From a virus: a stretch of 44,488 nt of DNA. The notes beneath the pieces were generated by a model. It saw only the letters and a list, made by a program, of their open reading frames with translations. It did no database searches and was not told where the DNA came from. Shown here piece by piece: positions 25,154 through 31,285 of this stretch (position 1 is its first letter; each line of letters starts with the position of its first letter). Location: positions 1-44,488 of IMG/VR virus record IMGVR_UViG_3300032297_000176; one strand, given 5' to 3'. The translations under genes were made by a program, and so were the position numbers.

Positions 25154-25441
25154 TTATTTCCATAACGCTCTACGTTGGGTGGCTGTCATAGCTCCCCAGA
25201 TCCCTGACACTTCTTTGTGCTTTATGGCATAGTCGCCACACTTTTTCATTACAGGGCAGGACTGGCAAGCTTTGACTGCCATCTTGAGGTGACTGCCATC
25301 AAAGCCTGATCCGGTGCCGATCTTCTCTGGGAAGAATAGATCCGGGGCTTGTCGGCAGGGTATCTGTCCAGCTTCGGACTCGATCGCATTGTTCAGCGAT
25401 AGCCAGTCTCTTAGCTGTTGGTGATCACTAAAGGCTTCCAT
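25154..25441 (-). CDS. WhiB-family iron-sulfur transcription regulator
   Basis: 95 residues. Four Cys ligands: one in I-P-C-R-Q (near residue 29) and three in C-Q-S-C-P-V-M-K-K-C (near 60-69), the C-x2-C-x5-C spacing of WhiB. The G-I-W-G-A-M-T turn (near 81) and the basic Q-R-R tail complete the family pattern. WhiB proteins occur almost only in actinobacteria and their phages, where they bind the housekeeping sigma factor and shift transcription; phage copies can act against host WhiB. It is coupled to the Cys-rich gene upstream (TAATG) and to the helicase downstream. This is the best single host marker in the window. Confidence 0.93.
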   Translation of the reverse strand: MEAFSDHQQLRDWLSLNNAIESEAGQIPCRQAPDLFFPEKIGTGSGFDGSHLKMAVKACQSCPVMKKCGDYAIKHKEVSGIWGAMTATQRRALWK

Positions 25442-25644
25442 TAGTGCCAGCTATCTAGTTGATCAAAGAACTCATCTGCTTCGCGTTCTCTCTGCTGTTC
25501 GTAGGTTTCATCGCAACGGCATGTGCTACTGCACAGACCACACGCGATGTCCTTACCGTAGTTGCATTCGCCGGCATCTGCACAGTCCTCTGGCGTGTCG
25601 CCACAGTACTCGCATAGCTCTACTTCGTCTTCATACTTAGTCAT
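25441..25644 (-). CDS. Cys-rich small protein, 67 aa
   Basis: Eight Cys residues in 34 positions (C-E-Y-C, then single Cys residues, then C-G-L-C and C-R-C), enough for two zinc sites or one Fe-S cluster, followed by an acidic helix. No family recognised. It overlaps the gene upstream by 8 bases and is translationally coupled to WhiB downstream. It is one of five tiny Cys-containing proteins in the same operon or nearby cassettes. Confidence 0.72.
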   Translation of the reverse strand: MTKYEDEVELCEYCGDTPEDCADAGECNYGKDIACGLCSSTCRCDETYEQQREREADEFFDQLDSWH

Positions 25645-25912
25645 TTATTCTCACCTCGATCTCCTGTCCATGCCCCCATCGCTTCTCAGTAATGTGGTAG
25701 CCGATCTTGTTTACCACTCTGAATCCGTTGAGGATGTATAGCTTGTCATCCATCTCAACTAGGGTCCAGACGTTTCGCTCCGGTACAAAGCTATCTACCT
25801 TGTCGACCGGGCTATCAGTAATCGGTAGGTAGGCGTTGATCCACAGATCCTCGTCTATCGATACTGTTGTGGGGTGAGTTACTTCTTCATGCAGTGAGGC
25901 CATCTTCGCCAT
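25637..25912 (-). CDS. Small hypothetical protein, 91 aa
   Basis: Function not recognised. The start at 25912 fits an AAGGAG site seven bases upstream; a second in-frame Met three codons later is less well placed. A beta-rich core (V-W-T-L-V-E-M-D-D-K-L-Y-I-L-N-G-F-R-V-V) is flanked by acidic segments. It overlaps neighbours on both sides in the replication operon, so it is translated with them. Confidence 0.72.
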   Translation of the reverse strand: MAKMASLHEEVTHPTTVSIDEDLWINAYLPITDSPVDKVDSFVPERNVWTLVEMDDKLYILNGFRVVNKIGYHITEKRWGHGQEIEVRIND

Positions 25913-26033
25913 CTTCGTTCTCCTTTATGGTTATGATCTTTATTTCTTTAGTGTGTGTATCCCGTGCACAGTTGGGGCATGAGTCATGATCAGTTTCGTC
26001 AAAGACTTCACTGCACCAAAAGCATTCAGTCAT
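25887..26033 (-). CDS. Tiny zinc-ribbon protein, 48 aa
   Basis: Starts M-T-E-C-F-W-C and has a second pair C-P-N-C near residue 20, giving a short rubredoxin-like or zinc-ribbon finger, then a Lys/Ile helix and an acidic Gly/Asp tail. The ATG overlaps the stop of the gene upstream (ATGA) and its 3' end overlaps the 91-residue gene, which supports translation. Function not recognised. Confidence 0.65.
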   Translation of the reverse strand: MTECFWCSEVFDETDHDSCPNCARDTHTKEIKIITIKENEDGEDGLTA

Positions 26034-26197
26034 TTGTGATCGACCAGCTCTGTTGCTTGTGAGATTGGAAAGTGTGGTCCCTGATTATCTTCTTGGGAAC
26101 ATTCAACTCGACTGCTACCGTCATACCATTTACCGTTCGACCATAGCAATATGTGTTTACCGCAATATGAGCAGTCATCCCATTTCTCAACTGGCAT
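26030..26197 (-). CDS. Tiny zinc-finger-like protein, 55 aa
   Basis: ATG at 26197 is selected because GGAAGAGG lies directly upstream; a longer frame to 26278 has a low-quality N-terminus that overlaps the preceding small gene. The protein begins M-P-V-E-K-W-D-D-C-S-Y-C-G-K and has a third Cys and a His (V-E-C-S ... G-P-H-F), compatible with one zinc site. It overlaps the small gene upstream by 11 bases. Function not recognised. Confidence 0.6.
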   Translation of the reverse strand: MPVEKWDDCSYCGKHILLWSNGKWYDGSSRVECSQEDNQGPHFPISQATELVDHK

Positions 26198-26327
26198 CTT
26201 CCTCTTCCTTTTCTTTCTTGCATTCACATGCACTAACACGCTTGCCACACTTATCGCATGGTGGGATGTAGATGTCATCTACATATCTGAGTGATCCGGC
26301 ACTCTCTTGGATCCAGACGTATACCAT
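26187..26327 (-). CDS. Tiny Cys-containing protein, 46 aa
   Basis: A short gene below usual ORF cut-offs. The ATG shares its A with the TAA stop of the gene upstream (TAATG). It has C-D-K-C-G-K (residues 24-29) and C-E-C (34-36), giving four possible zinc ligands, then a Lys/Glu-rich tail. The coupled start and the paired Cys residues argue that it is real. Function not recognised. Confidence 0.6.
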   Translation of the reverse strand: MVYVWIQESAGSLRYVDDIYIPPCDKCGKRVSACECKKEKEEEDAS

Positions 26328-26701
26328 TAGTGCACCGTCAATCTTGACTTAGCAATACGCTTGTAGATCTCTGGGTACTCAGTGAGTGGGAATAGCTCTT
26401 TCACGTTGTCGGTGATCAGCGATGTTTCTTTCCATCTGGCGATCGATGCAACCTTGGCACCGTGGATGTGGAGCTCGTCGTTATTACCGATCATGTCCTT
26501 GATGATCGCGTCGATCTCAGCTAGCTCTGCCTCGAGTTTCTTCTTGGCGTCGTAGATCTCTGATCGCTGTGCTAGTAGTGCGTTCGCGGTGTTAGCATCC
26601 GAGGCCTCAACTGCCTTAGCGTTGGTCTTAGATGCCTTAGGCTTGCTGACTAACTTAGCTTTAGCCTCGTCGATCAGTGTGCGTGTTTCGGTGGTGGTCA
26701 T
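26327..26701 (-). CDS. Coiled-coil protein, 124 aa
   Basis: Residues 40-70 form a heptad-like helix (L-L-A-Q-R-S-E-I-Y-D-A-K-K-K-L-E-A-E-L). The N-terminal 40 residues are Lys/Ala/Thr-rich; the C-terminal third holds a small beta element (D-E-L-H-I-H-G-A-K-V-A-S-I). Such proteins occur in phage recombination operons, but no function is shown. The start overlaps the upstream stop by ATGA. Confidence 0.75.
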   Translation of the reverse strand: MTTTETRTLIDEAKAKLVSKPKASKTNAKAVEASDANTANALLAQRSEIYDAKKKLEAELAEIDAIIKDMIGNNDELHIHGAKVASIARWKETSLITDNVKELFPLTEYPEIYKRIAKSRLTVH

Positions 26702-27084
26702 GCTATTTCCTTTCTGTGATCTTCGATCACTGGTTCATATTCTGGTAGTGCTTGTAAGAACTCAAGTACCTCTACAGGAGCTCCGCTTCTGGTTAGAAAG
26801 CTGATGTCAACCCAGTCGTCATAGTCGACTAAGCCGTGCTCAGCTAGGTGTTTCTCCGGATCCTTTTGGTCGATCAGGAATAGTACTTGCTTGTGCTGAT
26901 CCGGTAGGTGAAACGACACTGACTCATACTGCTCAGTGTCAGCATTGATGTCTGTTTCCATTGCACTCAGGTGCACAACCTTCAGGCGATAAGCCGTTAG
27001 TGTGATCTGATTGTCCTTGTCTGACCAAACGTTGTAGTCATAGTCTGTGTATAGATTGTGCTCTTTCATCCACTCTGTGGTCAT
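26698..27084 (-). CDS. Hypothetical protein, 128 aa
   Basis: Function not recognised. An acidic mixed alpha/beta protein with aromatic residues near the start (Y-T-D-Y-D-Y-N-V-W) and V-S-F-H-L-P-D in the middle. It overlaps both neighbours by four bases, so it belongs to the replication operon. No Cys cluster, membrane helix or nuclease motif is seen. Confidence 0.72.
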   Translation of the reverse strand: MTTEWMKEHNLYTDYDYNVWSDKDNQITLTAYRLKVVHLSAMETDINADTEQYESVSFHLPDQHKQVLFLIDQKDPEKHLAEHGLVDYDDWVDISFLTRSGAPVEVLEFLQALPEYEPVIEDHRKEIA

Positions 27085-27380
27085 AAGATCACGACCGCTC
27101 GAGGATCTTTTTCTTCCCGGATCGCTAGCTCGAAGATGGTGCTGTGCTCGACTGCTATGTCTGCAAACTCTGATCCGTCTTCGATAACGAATACAAAGCG
27201 ATCAGTGGTTGCGAATGAGTAGCCGTAGTACTCACCGATGCGTGCTACTTGCTCAAGGTCGTTATCGACGTTGAAGTAGCGTGCGAGTTTCTTGATTGCA
27301 CTGTCTAGGTTACGCCTAGTTAGCTTGCTTACCGGTACTGCCACAACTTGTGGCGAGTAGCCGGGGTTGAACTTTTTCAT
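27081..27380 (-). CDS. Hypothetical protein, 99 aa
   Basis: Function not recognised. Starts MKKFNPGYSPQ with a clear AAGGAGAT ribosome site. Contains a basic helix (K-L-T-R-R-N-L-D-S-A-I-K-K-L) and an alternating beta region with an E-D-G-S-E-F-A-D turn. It overlaps the next gene by four bases. A 72-base gap before it holds a short inverted repeat (AGGTG/CACCT) and no obvious promoter. Confidence 0.72.
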   Translation of the reverse strand: MKKFNPGYSPQVVAVPVSKLTRRNLDSAIKKLARYFNVDNDLEQVARIGEYYGYSFATTDRFVFVIEDGSEFADIAVEHSTIFELAIREEKDPRAVVIL

Positions 27381-27452
27381 ATCTCCTTCTTTCAGTAGGT
27401 GTAAGGTAAATCACCTCACATAGATGACGGTACAGGTACCCTCCGACATAAG

Positions 27453-27692
27453 TCAAATATTTTCTAGCGTGTCAAGTAACGATTCGGTAACGCCTGCACC
27501 GGTGCTTGATCTGGCATCCGAGTCATACTCGATAACCCATGCAAAGAAGTTTCGATCTACCTTGCTAGGCTGAATGTAGATCAGCGTCTTTTCCTTGCTG
27601 TAGACCTCGACAGGGGCCGTTCTTGAGTAGAGTACCCATTTATGCCTATTTAGGTGGTCTTGGATTCTCTGGGGCAAAATACTGCGTGCCAT
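27453..27692 (-). CDS. Hypothetical protein, 79 aa
   Basis: Function not recognised. Begins MARSILPQRIQDHLNRHKW, with a K-T-L-I-Y-I-Q-P-S strand and an aromatic N-F-F-A-W-V-I-E-Y strand. An AAAGGAAT ribosome site precedes the ATG. It overlaps a possible 33-residue peptide gene upstream. It is the second confident gene of the replication operon after the HTH gene. Confidence 0.7.
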   Translation of the reverse strand: MARSILPQRIQDHLNRHKWVLYSRTAPVEVYSKEKTLIYIQPSKVDRNFFAWVIEYDSDARSSTGAGVTESLLDTLENI

Positions 27693-27751
27693 GTGGACAT
27701 TCCTTTCTGTGCTGTTATTATGGTTGCATGATCGGGGTGGTTCTTGATCAT
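27650..27751 (-). CDS. Possible 33-residue peptide
   Basis: A very short frame (M-I-K-N-H-P-D-H-A-T-I-I-T-A) with a textbook ribosome site (GAAAGGAG, five bases before ATG) placed right after a hairpin. It overlaps the next gene by 43 bases. The strong ribosome site is the only support; it could be a leader peptide that sets translation of the 79-residue gene. Confidence 0.35.
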   Translation of the reverse strand: MIKNHPDHATIITAQKGMSTWHAVFCPRESKTT

Positions 27752-27770
27752 GGTATCTCCTTTCGGAATA

Positions 27771-27802
27771 GGCCCCTAGCTTACCTCTCTCAGCTAGGGG
27801 CC
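27771..27802 (-). terminator. 11-bp hairpin after the HTH gene
   Basis: A perfect inverted repeat GGCCCCTAGCT (27771-27781 with 27792-27802, 10-base loop) lies nine bases after the stop of the HTH gene and directly before the next ribosome site. No T-tract on the minus strand; on the plus strand GTTTCCTTTT follows. Probably an attenuating or processing hairpin. Confidence 0.65.
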
Positions 27803-27810
27803 GTTTCCTT

Positions 27811-28425
27811 TTAGGACTCTAGCTTGCTTGGTGGGACTTCGCCTACCGGTGCCTGCAGGATCTCTTCGTCTGTAGCTCCCCAGCCGTTTACCTCGCTCAT
27901 AGCCTTTCTCATGGCATAAGTCATGGCAGGCCAGTAGCGATGCGGATCATTCTGCCTCATTTTATTGAAGTCAACTACTGACGGGTAGATCTCAGTTAGA
28001 TCCTCGTTTTCCTTGAGCTTCCAATAATAGGTCATCCATGATCTTGAGTCATCATAAGGGTTGCCTTTCCATCCAGCCTGATCCACAAAGAATCCATACC
28101 ACTTGGACCATGCGTTCTTCGATGTGATCCGAGTTAGCTTGTCCAGATAGTCGCGATGCTTCGAGTCGGTTGCTTGGTGGCGTAGCGGTGCAGATGTAGC
28201 ATTCGGTGCCTTTATGTACTCGTACTCGATCCCTCCATTTTGTTCAAGCCAAAGATCGATATCATCCTTGCGGTACCAAGATGTACCTCCTTGCCTAACA
28301 AAGGAGAAGGGCGATGTCTCTGGTCGCTGGCGGTGATTACGGAGTTGGTTGAGTGTGAATCCGGTGAGAGATGCGACCTCTTTAGAGGTCAAAAGTTCAC
28401 CATAAATTGGATCGTAATGTGTCAT
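27811..28425 (-). CDS. Excisionase/MerR-like helix-turn-helix protein
   Basis: 204 residues from ATG 28425, preferred over 28467 because AGAAAGG lies seven bases upstream. Residues 8-60 are a winged-helix pattern of the excisionase/MerR type: L-L-T-S-K-E-V-A-S-L-T-G-F-T-L-N-Q-L-R-N-H-R, then a wing and S-W-Y-R-K-D-D-I-D-L-W-L. The C-terminal 130 residues are aromatic-rich and not recognised. No integrase is present, so a transcription-regulator or replication-initiator role is more likely than excision. Two clusters of TGAGT/ACTCA repeats lie upstream and may be its operators. It heads the replication operon. Confidence 0.75.
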   Translation of the reverse strand: MTHYDPIYGELLTSKEVASLTGFTLNQLRNHRQRPETSPFSFVRQGGTSWYRKDDIDLWLEQNGGIEYEYIKAPNATSAPLRHQATDSKHRDYLDKLTRITSKNAWSKWYGFFVDQAGWKGNPYDDSRSWMTYYWKLKENEDLTEIYPSVVDFNKMRQNDPHRYWPAMTYAMRKAMSEVNGWGATDEEILQAPVGEVPPSKLES

Positions 28426-28453
28426 GTGTAGCCTTTCTGAGTCGATGAGCCAT

Positions 28454-28626
28454 TGAGTACGACTCATCTACTAGATTACTCAGGTTTAGGTAATTTTGGT
28501 TAGTAAGGGAATTTTGGCGTGTCGGGATCCCAGTAAACAGGTATCGAAATGCCATTTCATATTGAAGTCCTATATTCATACCTACTCATTACTAATCTAC
28601 TCATGAGTCATTTAGCAGTGAGTAGG
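28454..28626 (-). promoter_or_regulatory. Operator-like TGAGT/ACTCA clusters upstream of the HTH gene
   Basis: The 275-base gap before the HTH gene holds two clusters. One has TGAGT-ACG-ACTCA (28454-28466) and TACTCA (28477). The other has CTACTCAT at 28582 and 28597 (15-base spacing), the perfect palindrome ACTCATGAGT (28599-28608), and TGAGTAGG at 28619 pairing with CCTACTCA at 28581. No strong sigma70 boxes were found between them; TATGAAT near 28572-28578 on the minus strand could be a -10. Autoregulation by the HTH protein is inferred. Confidence 0.5.
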
Positions 28627-28653
28627 TTCCGTATTGTCGATGCTATTTAGGTC

Positions 28654-28692
28654 ATAAAAAAAGGCCCTACCAGATCTCTCCGGTAGGGCCTT
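28654..28692 (-). terminator. Rho-independent terminator after the YubB-like gene
   Basis: A perfect 11-bp stem (AAGGCCCTACC at 28661-28671 with 28682-28692, 10-base loop) is followed on the minus strand by seven T residues. It ends the accessory transcript nine bases after the YubB-like gene and shields the replication operon start. Confidence 0.9.
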
Positions 28693-28700
28693 ACGTATTG

Positions 28701-29279
28701 CTATAACGGGAATGCATCAAACAGATCTAATTCCTCTGTGCTGTCCCATAAGATCTCGTCGTCTACGGTGATCGCTCCGGCTCGTTGCCAGTGCTCGATT
28801 GTTAGATCTTGCTGTTTGTTTGTTACGTTTACTTGATCGATGAATGACTCTCCGATGAATCCGATGCCATCCTCGTAATACTGGTGCTTGATCTCAAAGT
28901 CCAAGAATCTTGGCACTGATCTGACTACGTTGATCCAGAAGGCTTCGTTAGGTGCCCATGGAGTTTCGTACTCGAGGATCAGTAACTCATCATTCATGCG
29001 ATCAAGCGATCCTCCTTCGTAGACACCCTTGGTGCCATAGTTGGCTAGACGCCAGTTATATTCGGTGGTGTAGGCACGCTCAGTGTTTCCACTCAGTGCA
29101 TCTGCAAACTCAGCGTGAGATTCCTCACGTGAGTCATAAGGCAGGCCCTTGGGGGGTGGGAGGATGGCCTCAAAGGCTCCTCCTATGTCACCCCCCTTGT
29201 CTGCAACCTGTTTCTCGAATGCATCAAGCGATGCCTTCGATGCTGTTATGTGTACTCGGTTATAACAGATGTTAGCCAT
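28701..29279 (-). CDS. YubB/DUF1281-like ferredoxin-fold protein
   Basis: 192 residues from ATG 29279, chosen because GGAGAG lies seven bases upstream inside the end of the previous gene. The N-terminus MANICYNRVHITAS, the I-L-P-P-P segment (near 43), the N-W-R-L-A-N-Y-G-T-K-G-V-Y motif (near 75) and the T-P-W-A-P-N-E strand (near 106) are the landmarks of the YubB family, found on plasmids and phages often near antirestriction genes. The biochemical role is not known. It is the last gene of a four-gene unit starting with the ArdA-like gene and is followed by a strong terminator. Confidence 0.8.
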   Translation of the reverse strand: MANICYNRVHITASKASLDAFEKQVADKGGDIGGAFEAILPPPKGLPYDSREESHAEFADALSGNTERAYTTEYNWRLANYGTKGVYEGGSLDRMNDELLILEYETPWAPNEAFWINVVRSVPRFLDFEIKHQYYEDGIGFIGESFIDQVNVTNKQQDLTIEHWQRAGAITVDDEILWDSTEELDLFDAFPL

Positions 29280-29679
29280 AGACGATCTCTCCAAACAGTC
29301 CAACTTGGATGATCACGTCGAGAGCTTCGCCATCGATGTAGCCTCCTGCAAGGCCTTGACCAATATCGCTAAGGATGTACCCAACAATACTTGGGTTTAC
29401 CTCGACGTTACCGGCCACGATCTTTTGGATGCCTTCGATAATCGTGTTTACGCTGATCAGGTGCTCGAGCTCTGTCTCCTCATCAAGGATGTTCAGCTTG
29501 TAGATTCGACGAGGCTTCTCATCGGTGTAGCTAACCTCCTTGTATGTGCCAACCCAGTACCCAATAGCTTGCGGTGCTGAGTCGATCAGATCGATGATCG
29601 CTGAGATGCTGACCTTCGGTGCTATGTGCAGACCGATCTCATCGGTCGGCAGTAGTGTTCTGGTTGATATTGCTTGCAC
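29272..29679 (-). CDS. Conserved actinophage-type hypothetical, 135 aa
   Basis: GTG start with GAAGGAG upstream. Features I-G-Y-W-V-G-T near residue 39 and a C-terminal G-G-Y-I-D-G-E-A-L-D-V-I-I-Q-V-G-L-F-G-E-I-V-Y-G. That ending resembles small proteins I recall from actinophages and conjugative plasmids, whose function is unknown. Overlaps the YubB-like gene by 8 bases and follows the 98-residue gene by two bases. Probably part of a counter-defence or host-takeover set by context only. Confidence 0.75.
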   Translation of the reverse strand: MQAISTRTLLPTDEIGLHIAPKVSISAIIDLIDSAPQAIGYWVGTYKEVSYTDEKPRRIYKLNILDEETELEHLISVNTIIEGIQKIVAGNVEVNPSIVGYILSDIGQGLAGGYIDGEALDVIIQVGLFGEIVYG

Positions 29680-29681
29680 GG

Positions 29682-29978
29682 TTATTCTCCTTCTTCTTCG
29701 TTATCCCAGTCATTCACCCAAGGCTCCAAGTGGTGCCCTTCGATGATTGACCAAGCTGGTGCTCGGTTGGTGTTTCTCCATGATACGCCTTCTGGCAACT
29801 CGATCATGGTGTTGCTGTTGCCTTCCCAATAAGCGTCGATCGCTTCGATGCATGGCTTCACCATGCTCAAAGGGACCGGCGGATAGTGGTTTCCAGTCAG
29901 GTGCATTTGAATCTGTGCCTCTAGCGTCAAGTCGGGAAAGACTCCATTAGCTAGCTCTGTTGCGAAATTGCTTCCCAT
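29682..29978 (-). CDS. Conserved actinophage-type hypothetical, 98 aa
   Basis: Contains H-Y-P-P-V-P-L-S-M-V-K-P-C-I-E-A-I-D-A-Y (about residues 31-50), then I-E-L-P-E-G-V-S-W-R and A-P-A-W-S-I-I-E-G-H-H-L. I recall this pattern from actinophage small proteins of unknown role. An AAAGGAGCACCACC leader precedes the ATG, nearly the same as that of the ArdA-like gene, which hints that the two leaders share an origin. Confidence 0.75.
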   Translation of the reverse strand: MGSNFATELANGVFPDLTLEAQIQMHLTGNHYPPVPLSMVKPCIEAIDAYWEGNSNTMIELPEGVSWRNTNRAPAWSIIEGHHLEPWVNDWDNEEEGE

Positions 29979-30018
29979 GGTGGTGCTCCTTTCATATTGG
30001 CTAGCTTGTGCTAGCTCG

Positions 30019-30066
30019 TGCCTGTCGAGGGCTCGAACCTCGATGCCTGCCGGTCAGGCTGTCTGG
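30019..30066 (-). other. tRNA-like T-arm and hairpin remnant
   Basis: On the minus strand TCGAGG-TTCGAGC-CCTCGA has the exact shape and loop of a tRNA T-arm. It is preceded by GCCTG-ACCGG-CAGGC, a five-base-pair hairpin in the place of an anticodon arm, but with a five-base loop. No 5' acceptor strand or D-arm is found upstream, where the ArdA-like gene ends. This may be a decayed tRNA or a chance structure in the 88-base gap. Confidence 0.3.
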
Positions 30067-30405
30067 CTAGATACTAGTCCAGAAGTAATGCGTTCTTTTT
30101 ATGGTGTGGCCAGCTGTGCCAATAGGTAGCTGTAGCTCAACGGTGTAAATCTCACCATTGAGATCGAGGTCCCTGCCAAACATTGCGTAATCAAACGTAA
30201 TGTATGGGGCCAAGCTCTGGTCAATTTGATTCTCAAGGCTAAACAGGTAGTCGTTATCCTCAAGGACATGCTGAGCCAGCTCCTCAAGGCTATAGAACTC
30301 ACCGATATACGCCTCGTCAAAGCGTTCACGGCTCTGGTCGCCTTCTTCGTCTATCTCATCTCGCCATGCTTCGTACACGGCATCTAGGGTCGTTTTCGTG
30401 GTCAT
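30067..30405 (-). CDS. ArdA-like antirestriction protein
   Basis: 112 residues from ATG 30405 with AAAGGAG eight bases upstream; longer upstream frames are not supported. Acidic, as DNA mimics are. The core F-D-E-A-Y-I-G-E-F-Y-S-L-E-E-L-A (about residues 29-44), Y-I-T-F-D-Y-A-M-F-G-R-D-L near 72-84 and a final Y-F-W match the C-terminal ArdA domain, which mimics B-form DNA and blocks type I restriction enzymes. It is shorter than full ArdA (about 165 aa), so it corresponds to domains 2-3. It has its own cassette upstream and probably acts early after injection. Confidence 0.75.
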   Translation of the reverse strand: MTTKTTLDAVYEAWRDEIDEEGDQSRERFDEAYIGEFYSLEELAQHVLEDNDYLFSLENQIDQSLAPYITFDYAMFGRDLDLNGEIYTVELQLPIGTAGHTIKRTHYFWTSI

Positions 30406-30526
30406 TGTGGTGCTCCTTTTCTGTGCTAGCCAAACGGCCTCACACGTGTTGATATTTTTATGTGGGCATGACATGCAGTGTCTACTATGCAAGTCATGAA
30501 TAGATGCTATCACTGCCAAACATGCA

Positions 30527-30602
30527 GATGAAAATCCATTGCAGGCTCTGTACGCCCTGTAGGCGGGGCATCATCGGCATCATCATCAATCCATCCGTCC
30601 CC
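30527..30602 (-). promoter_or_regulatory. Leader cassette A, upstream of the ArdA-like gene
   Basis: The 298-base gap 30406-30703 contains this cassette and a terminator. On the minus strand box 1 GGGGACGGATGGA (ending at 30602) is followed by TTGATGATGATGCCGATGATG, a spacer, and box 2 GCAATGGATTTTCAT (30527-30542). The same boxes occur in cassettes B and C, and in changed form in D. Box order is fixed but spacing varies, so they are not a simple -35/-10 pair. Downstream, TTGGCA and GCATAGTAG could be promoter boxes. Confidence 0.6.
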
Positions 30603-30645
30603 GTTTTGATAGGGCTCGTAGAGCCATTCTGTGCCTTCTCAGGGC

Positions 30646-30690
30646 ATAAAAAAACCCTGCAGGCACTGGGGGGATCAGTGCCTGCAGGGT
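30646..30690 (-). terminator. Terminator A (after the 139-residue gene)
   Basis: A perfect 15-bp stem (30654-30668 with 30676-30690) with loop GGGGGAT on the plus strand and seven T residues after it on the minus strand. Stem ends ACCCTGC/GCAGGGT and the T-run plus ATGCCC are shared with terminators B and C. Confidence 0.92.
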
Positions 30691-30703
30691 AACTAGGAGC
30701 AAC

Positions 30704-31123
30704 CTAGCTTGTTACTGGGATTTCCTTGTCTGCAAGGCAGTCCCAAATCGCTTGCTGGTCGTGGTAGCTAGCCACGGCTAAGGCCTCCTTGAGGTCCTCG
30801 ATGTGCCTTGTACGGTCGTAAAAGCGTGTACCGGCTGAGTCGGTCCAGATGCCTAGGTAATCGCCTTCAGCTTCGCTGAGTGACTGCACAGGCTCAATAC
30901 CAACCCAATAGCCTGACTGGCGTGGTGCAAGGTATGGTATGCCGTCTATGACGCTGTAGGTGCCATCAGCCAACTGCTCAAGTGGTGACGCGTACGGGTC
31001 TCGTACGGCCTCCCAGTGGCCATCTGGGTTCTGCTCGTGGAAGAAAATACCTAGCTTGACTGCATCAGCCACGTTATCAGCGGTGACGTAGTAGGTTGCT
31101 TCGTATTTGACTATGTATTGCAT
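30704..31123 (-). CDS. Conserved actinophage-type hypothetical, 139 aa
   Basis: A central Y-L-G-I-W-T-D-S-A-G-T-R-F-Y-D (about residues 89-103) followed by H-I-E-D-L-K-E-A-L and Q-Q-A-I-W-D resembles small actinophage and actinobacterial proteins of unknown function I recall. The N-terminal part is a beta-rich V-K-Y-E-A-T-Y-Y-V-T-A-D segment. It is a single-gene unit: cassette B and a leader hairpin before it, terminator A after it. ACGGAGC ribosome site. Confidence 0.78.
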   Translation of the reverse strand: MQYIVKYEATYYVTADNVADAVKLGIFFHEQNPDGHWEAVRDPYASPLEQLADGTYSVIDGIPYLAPRQSGYWVGIEPVQSLSEAEGDYLGIWTDSAGTRFYDRTRHIEDLKEALAVASYHDQQAIWDCLADKEIPVTS

Positions 31124-31140
31124 GGTTTGCTCCGTTTCGT

Positions 31141-31162
31141 TTGAGTAGCCAGGTGGCTACAA
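31141..31162 (-). promoter_or_regulatory. Leader palindrome B
   Basis: TTGTAGCCACCTGGCTACTCAA on the minus strand holds a 7-bp palindrome (GTAGCCA/TGGCTAC) just before the ribosome site of the 139-residue gene. A copy with one base changed precedes the next gene upstream (31753-31774). It could be a 5' stabiliser or an operator. Confidence 0.65.
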
Positions 31163-31190
31163 GGTCAATACTACTATGCCGGCACATCAT

Positions 31191-31249
31191 CATGAAAATC
31201 CATTGCACGCATCATCATCATCGGCATCATCATCATTCCATTCGTCCCC
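31191..31249 (-). promoter_or_regulatory. Leader cassette B, upstream of the 139-residue gene
   Basis: Box 1 GGGGACGAATGGA, then ATGATGATGATGCCGATGATGATGATG, then box 2 GCAATGGATTTTCATG (31191-31206) on the minus strand. It is followed by CATAGTAGTATTG, whose TAGTAT could be a -10. The ATG/GAT microsatellite is longest in this copy. It lies between terminator B and the gene it serves. Confidence 0.6.
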
Positions 31250-31285
31250 GTTATAAATGGGTTTAGCCTTTAGAAAAATCTGGGC

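Noticed and set aside
27811-28425. HTH protein taken as an excisionase of a temperate phage
   Set aside because: No integrase or attachment site was found and the protein is much longer than excisionases.
28425-28467. Longer start of the HTH gene
   Set aside because: It begins inside an operator-like repeat with a weak ribosome site; the internal ATG at 28425 is better placed.
30406-30519. Upstream extension of the ArdA-like protein
   Set aside because: The ATG at 30405 has AAAGGAG before it; the longer frame reads through the leader.
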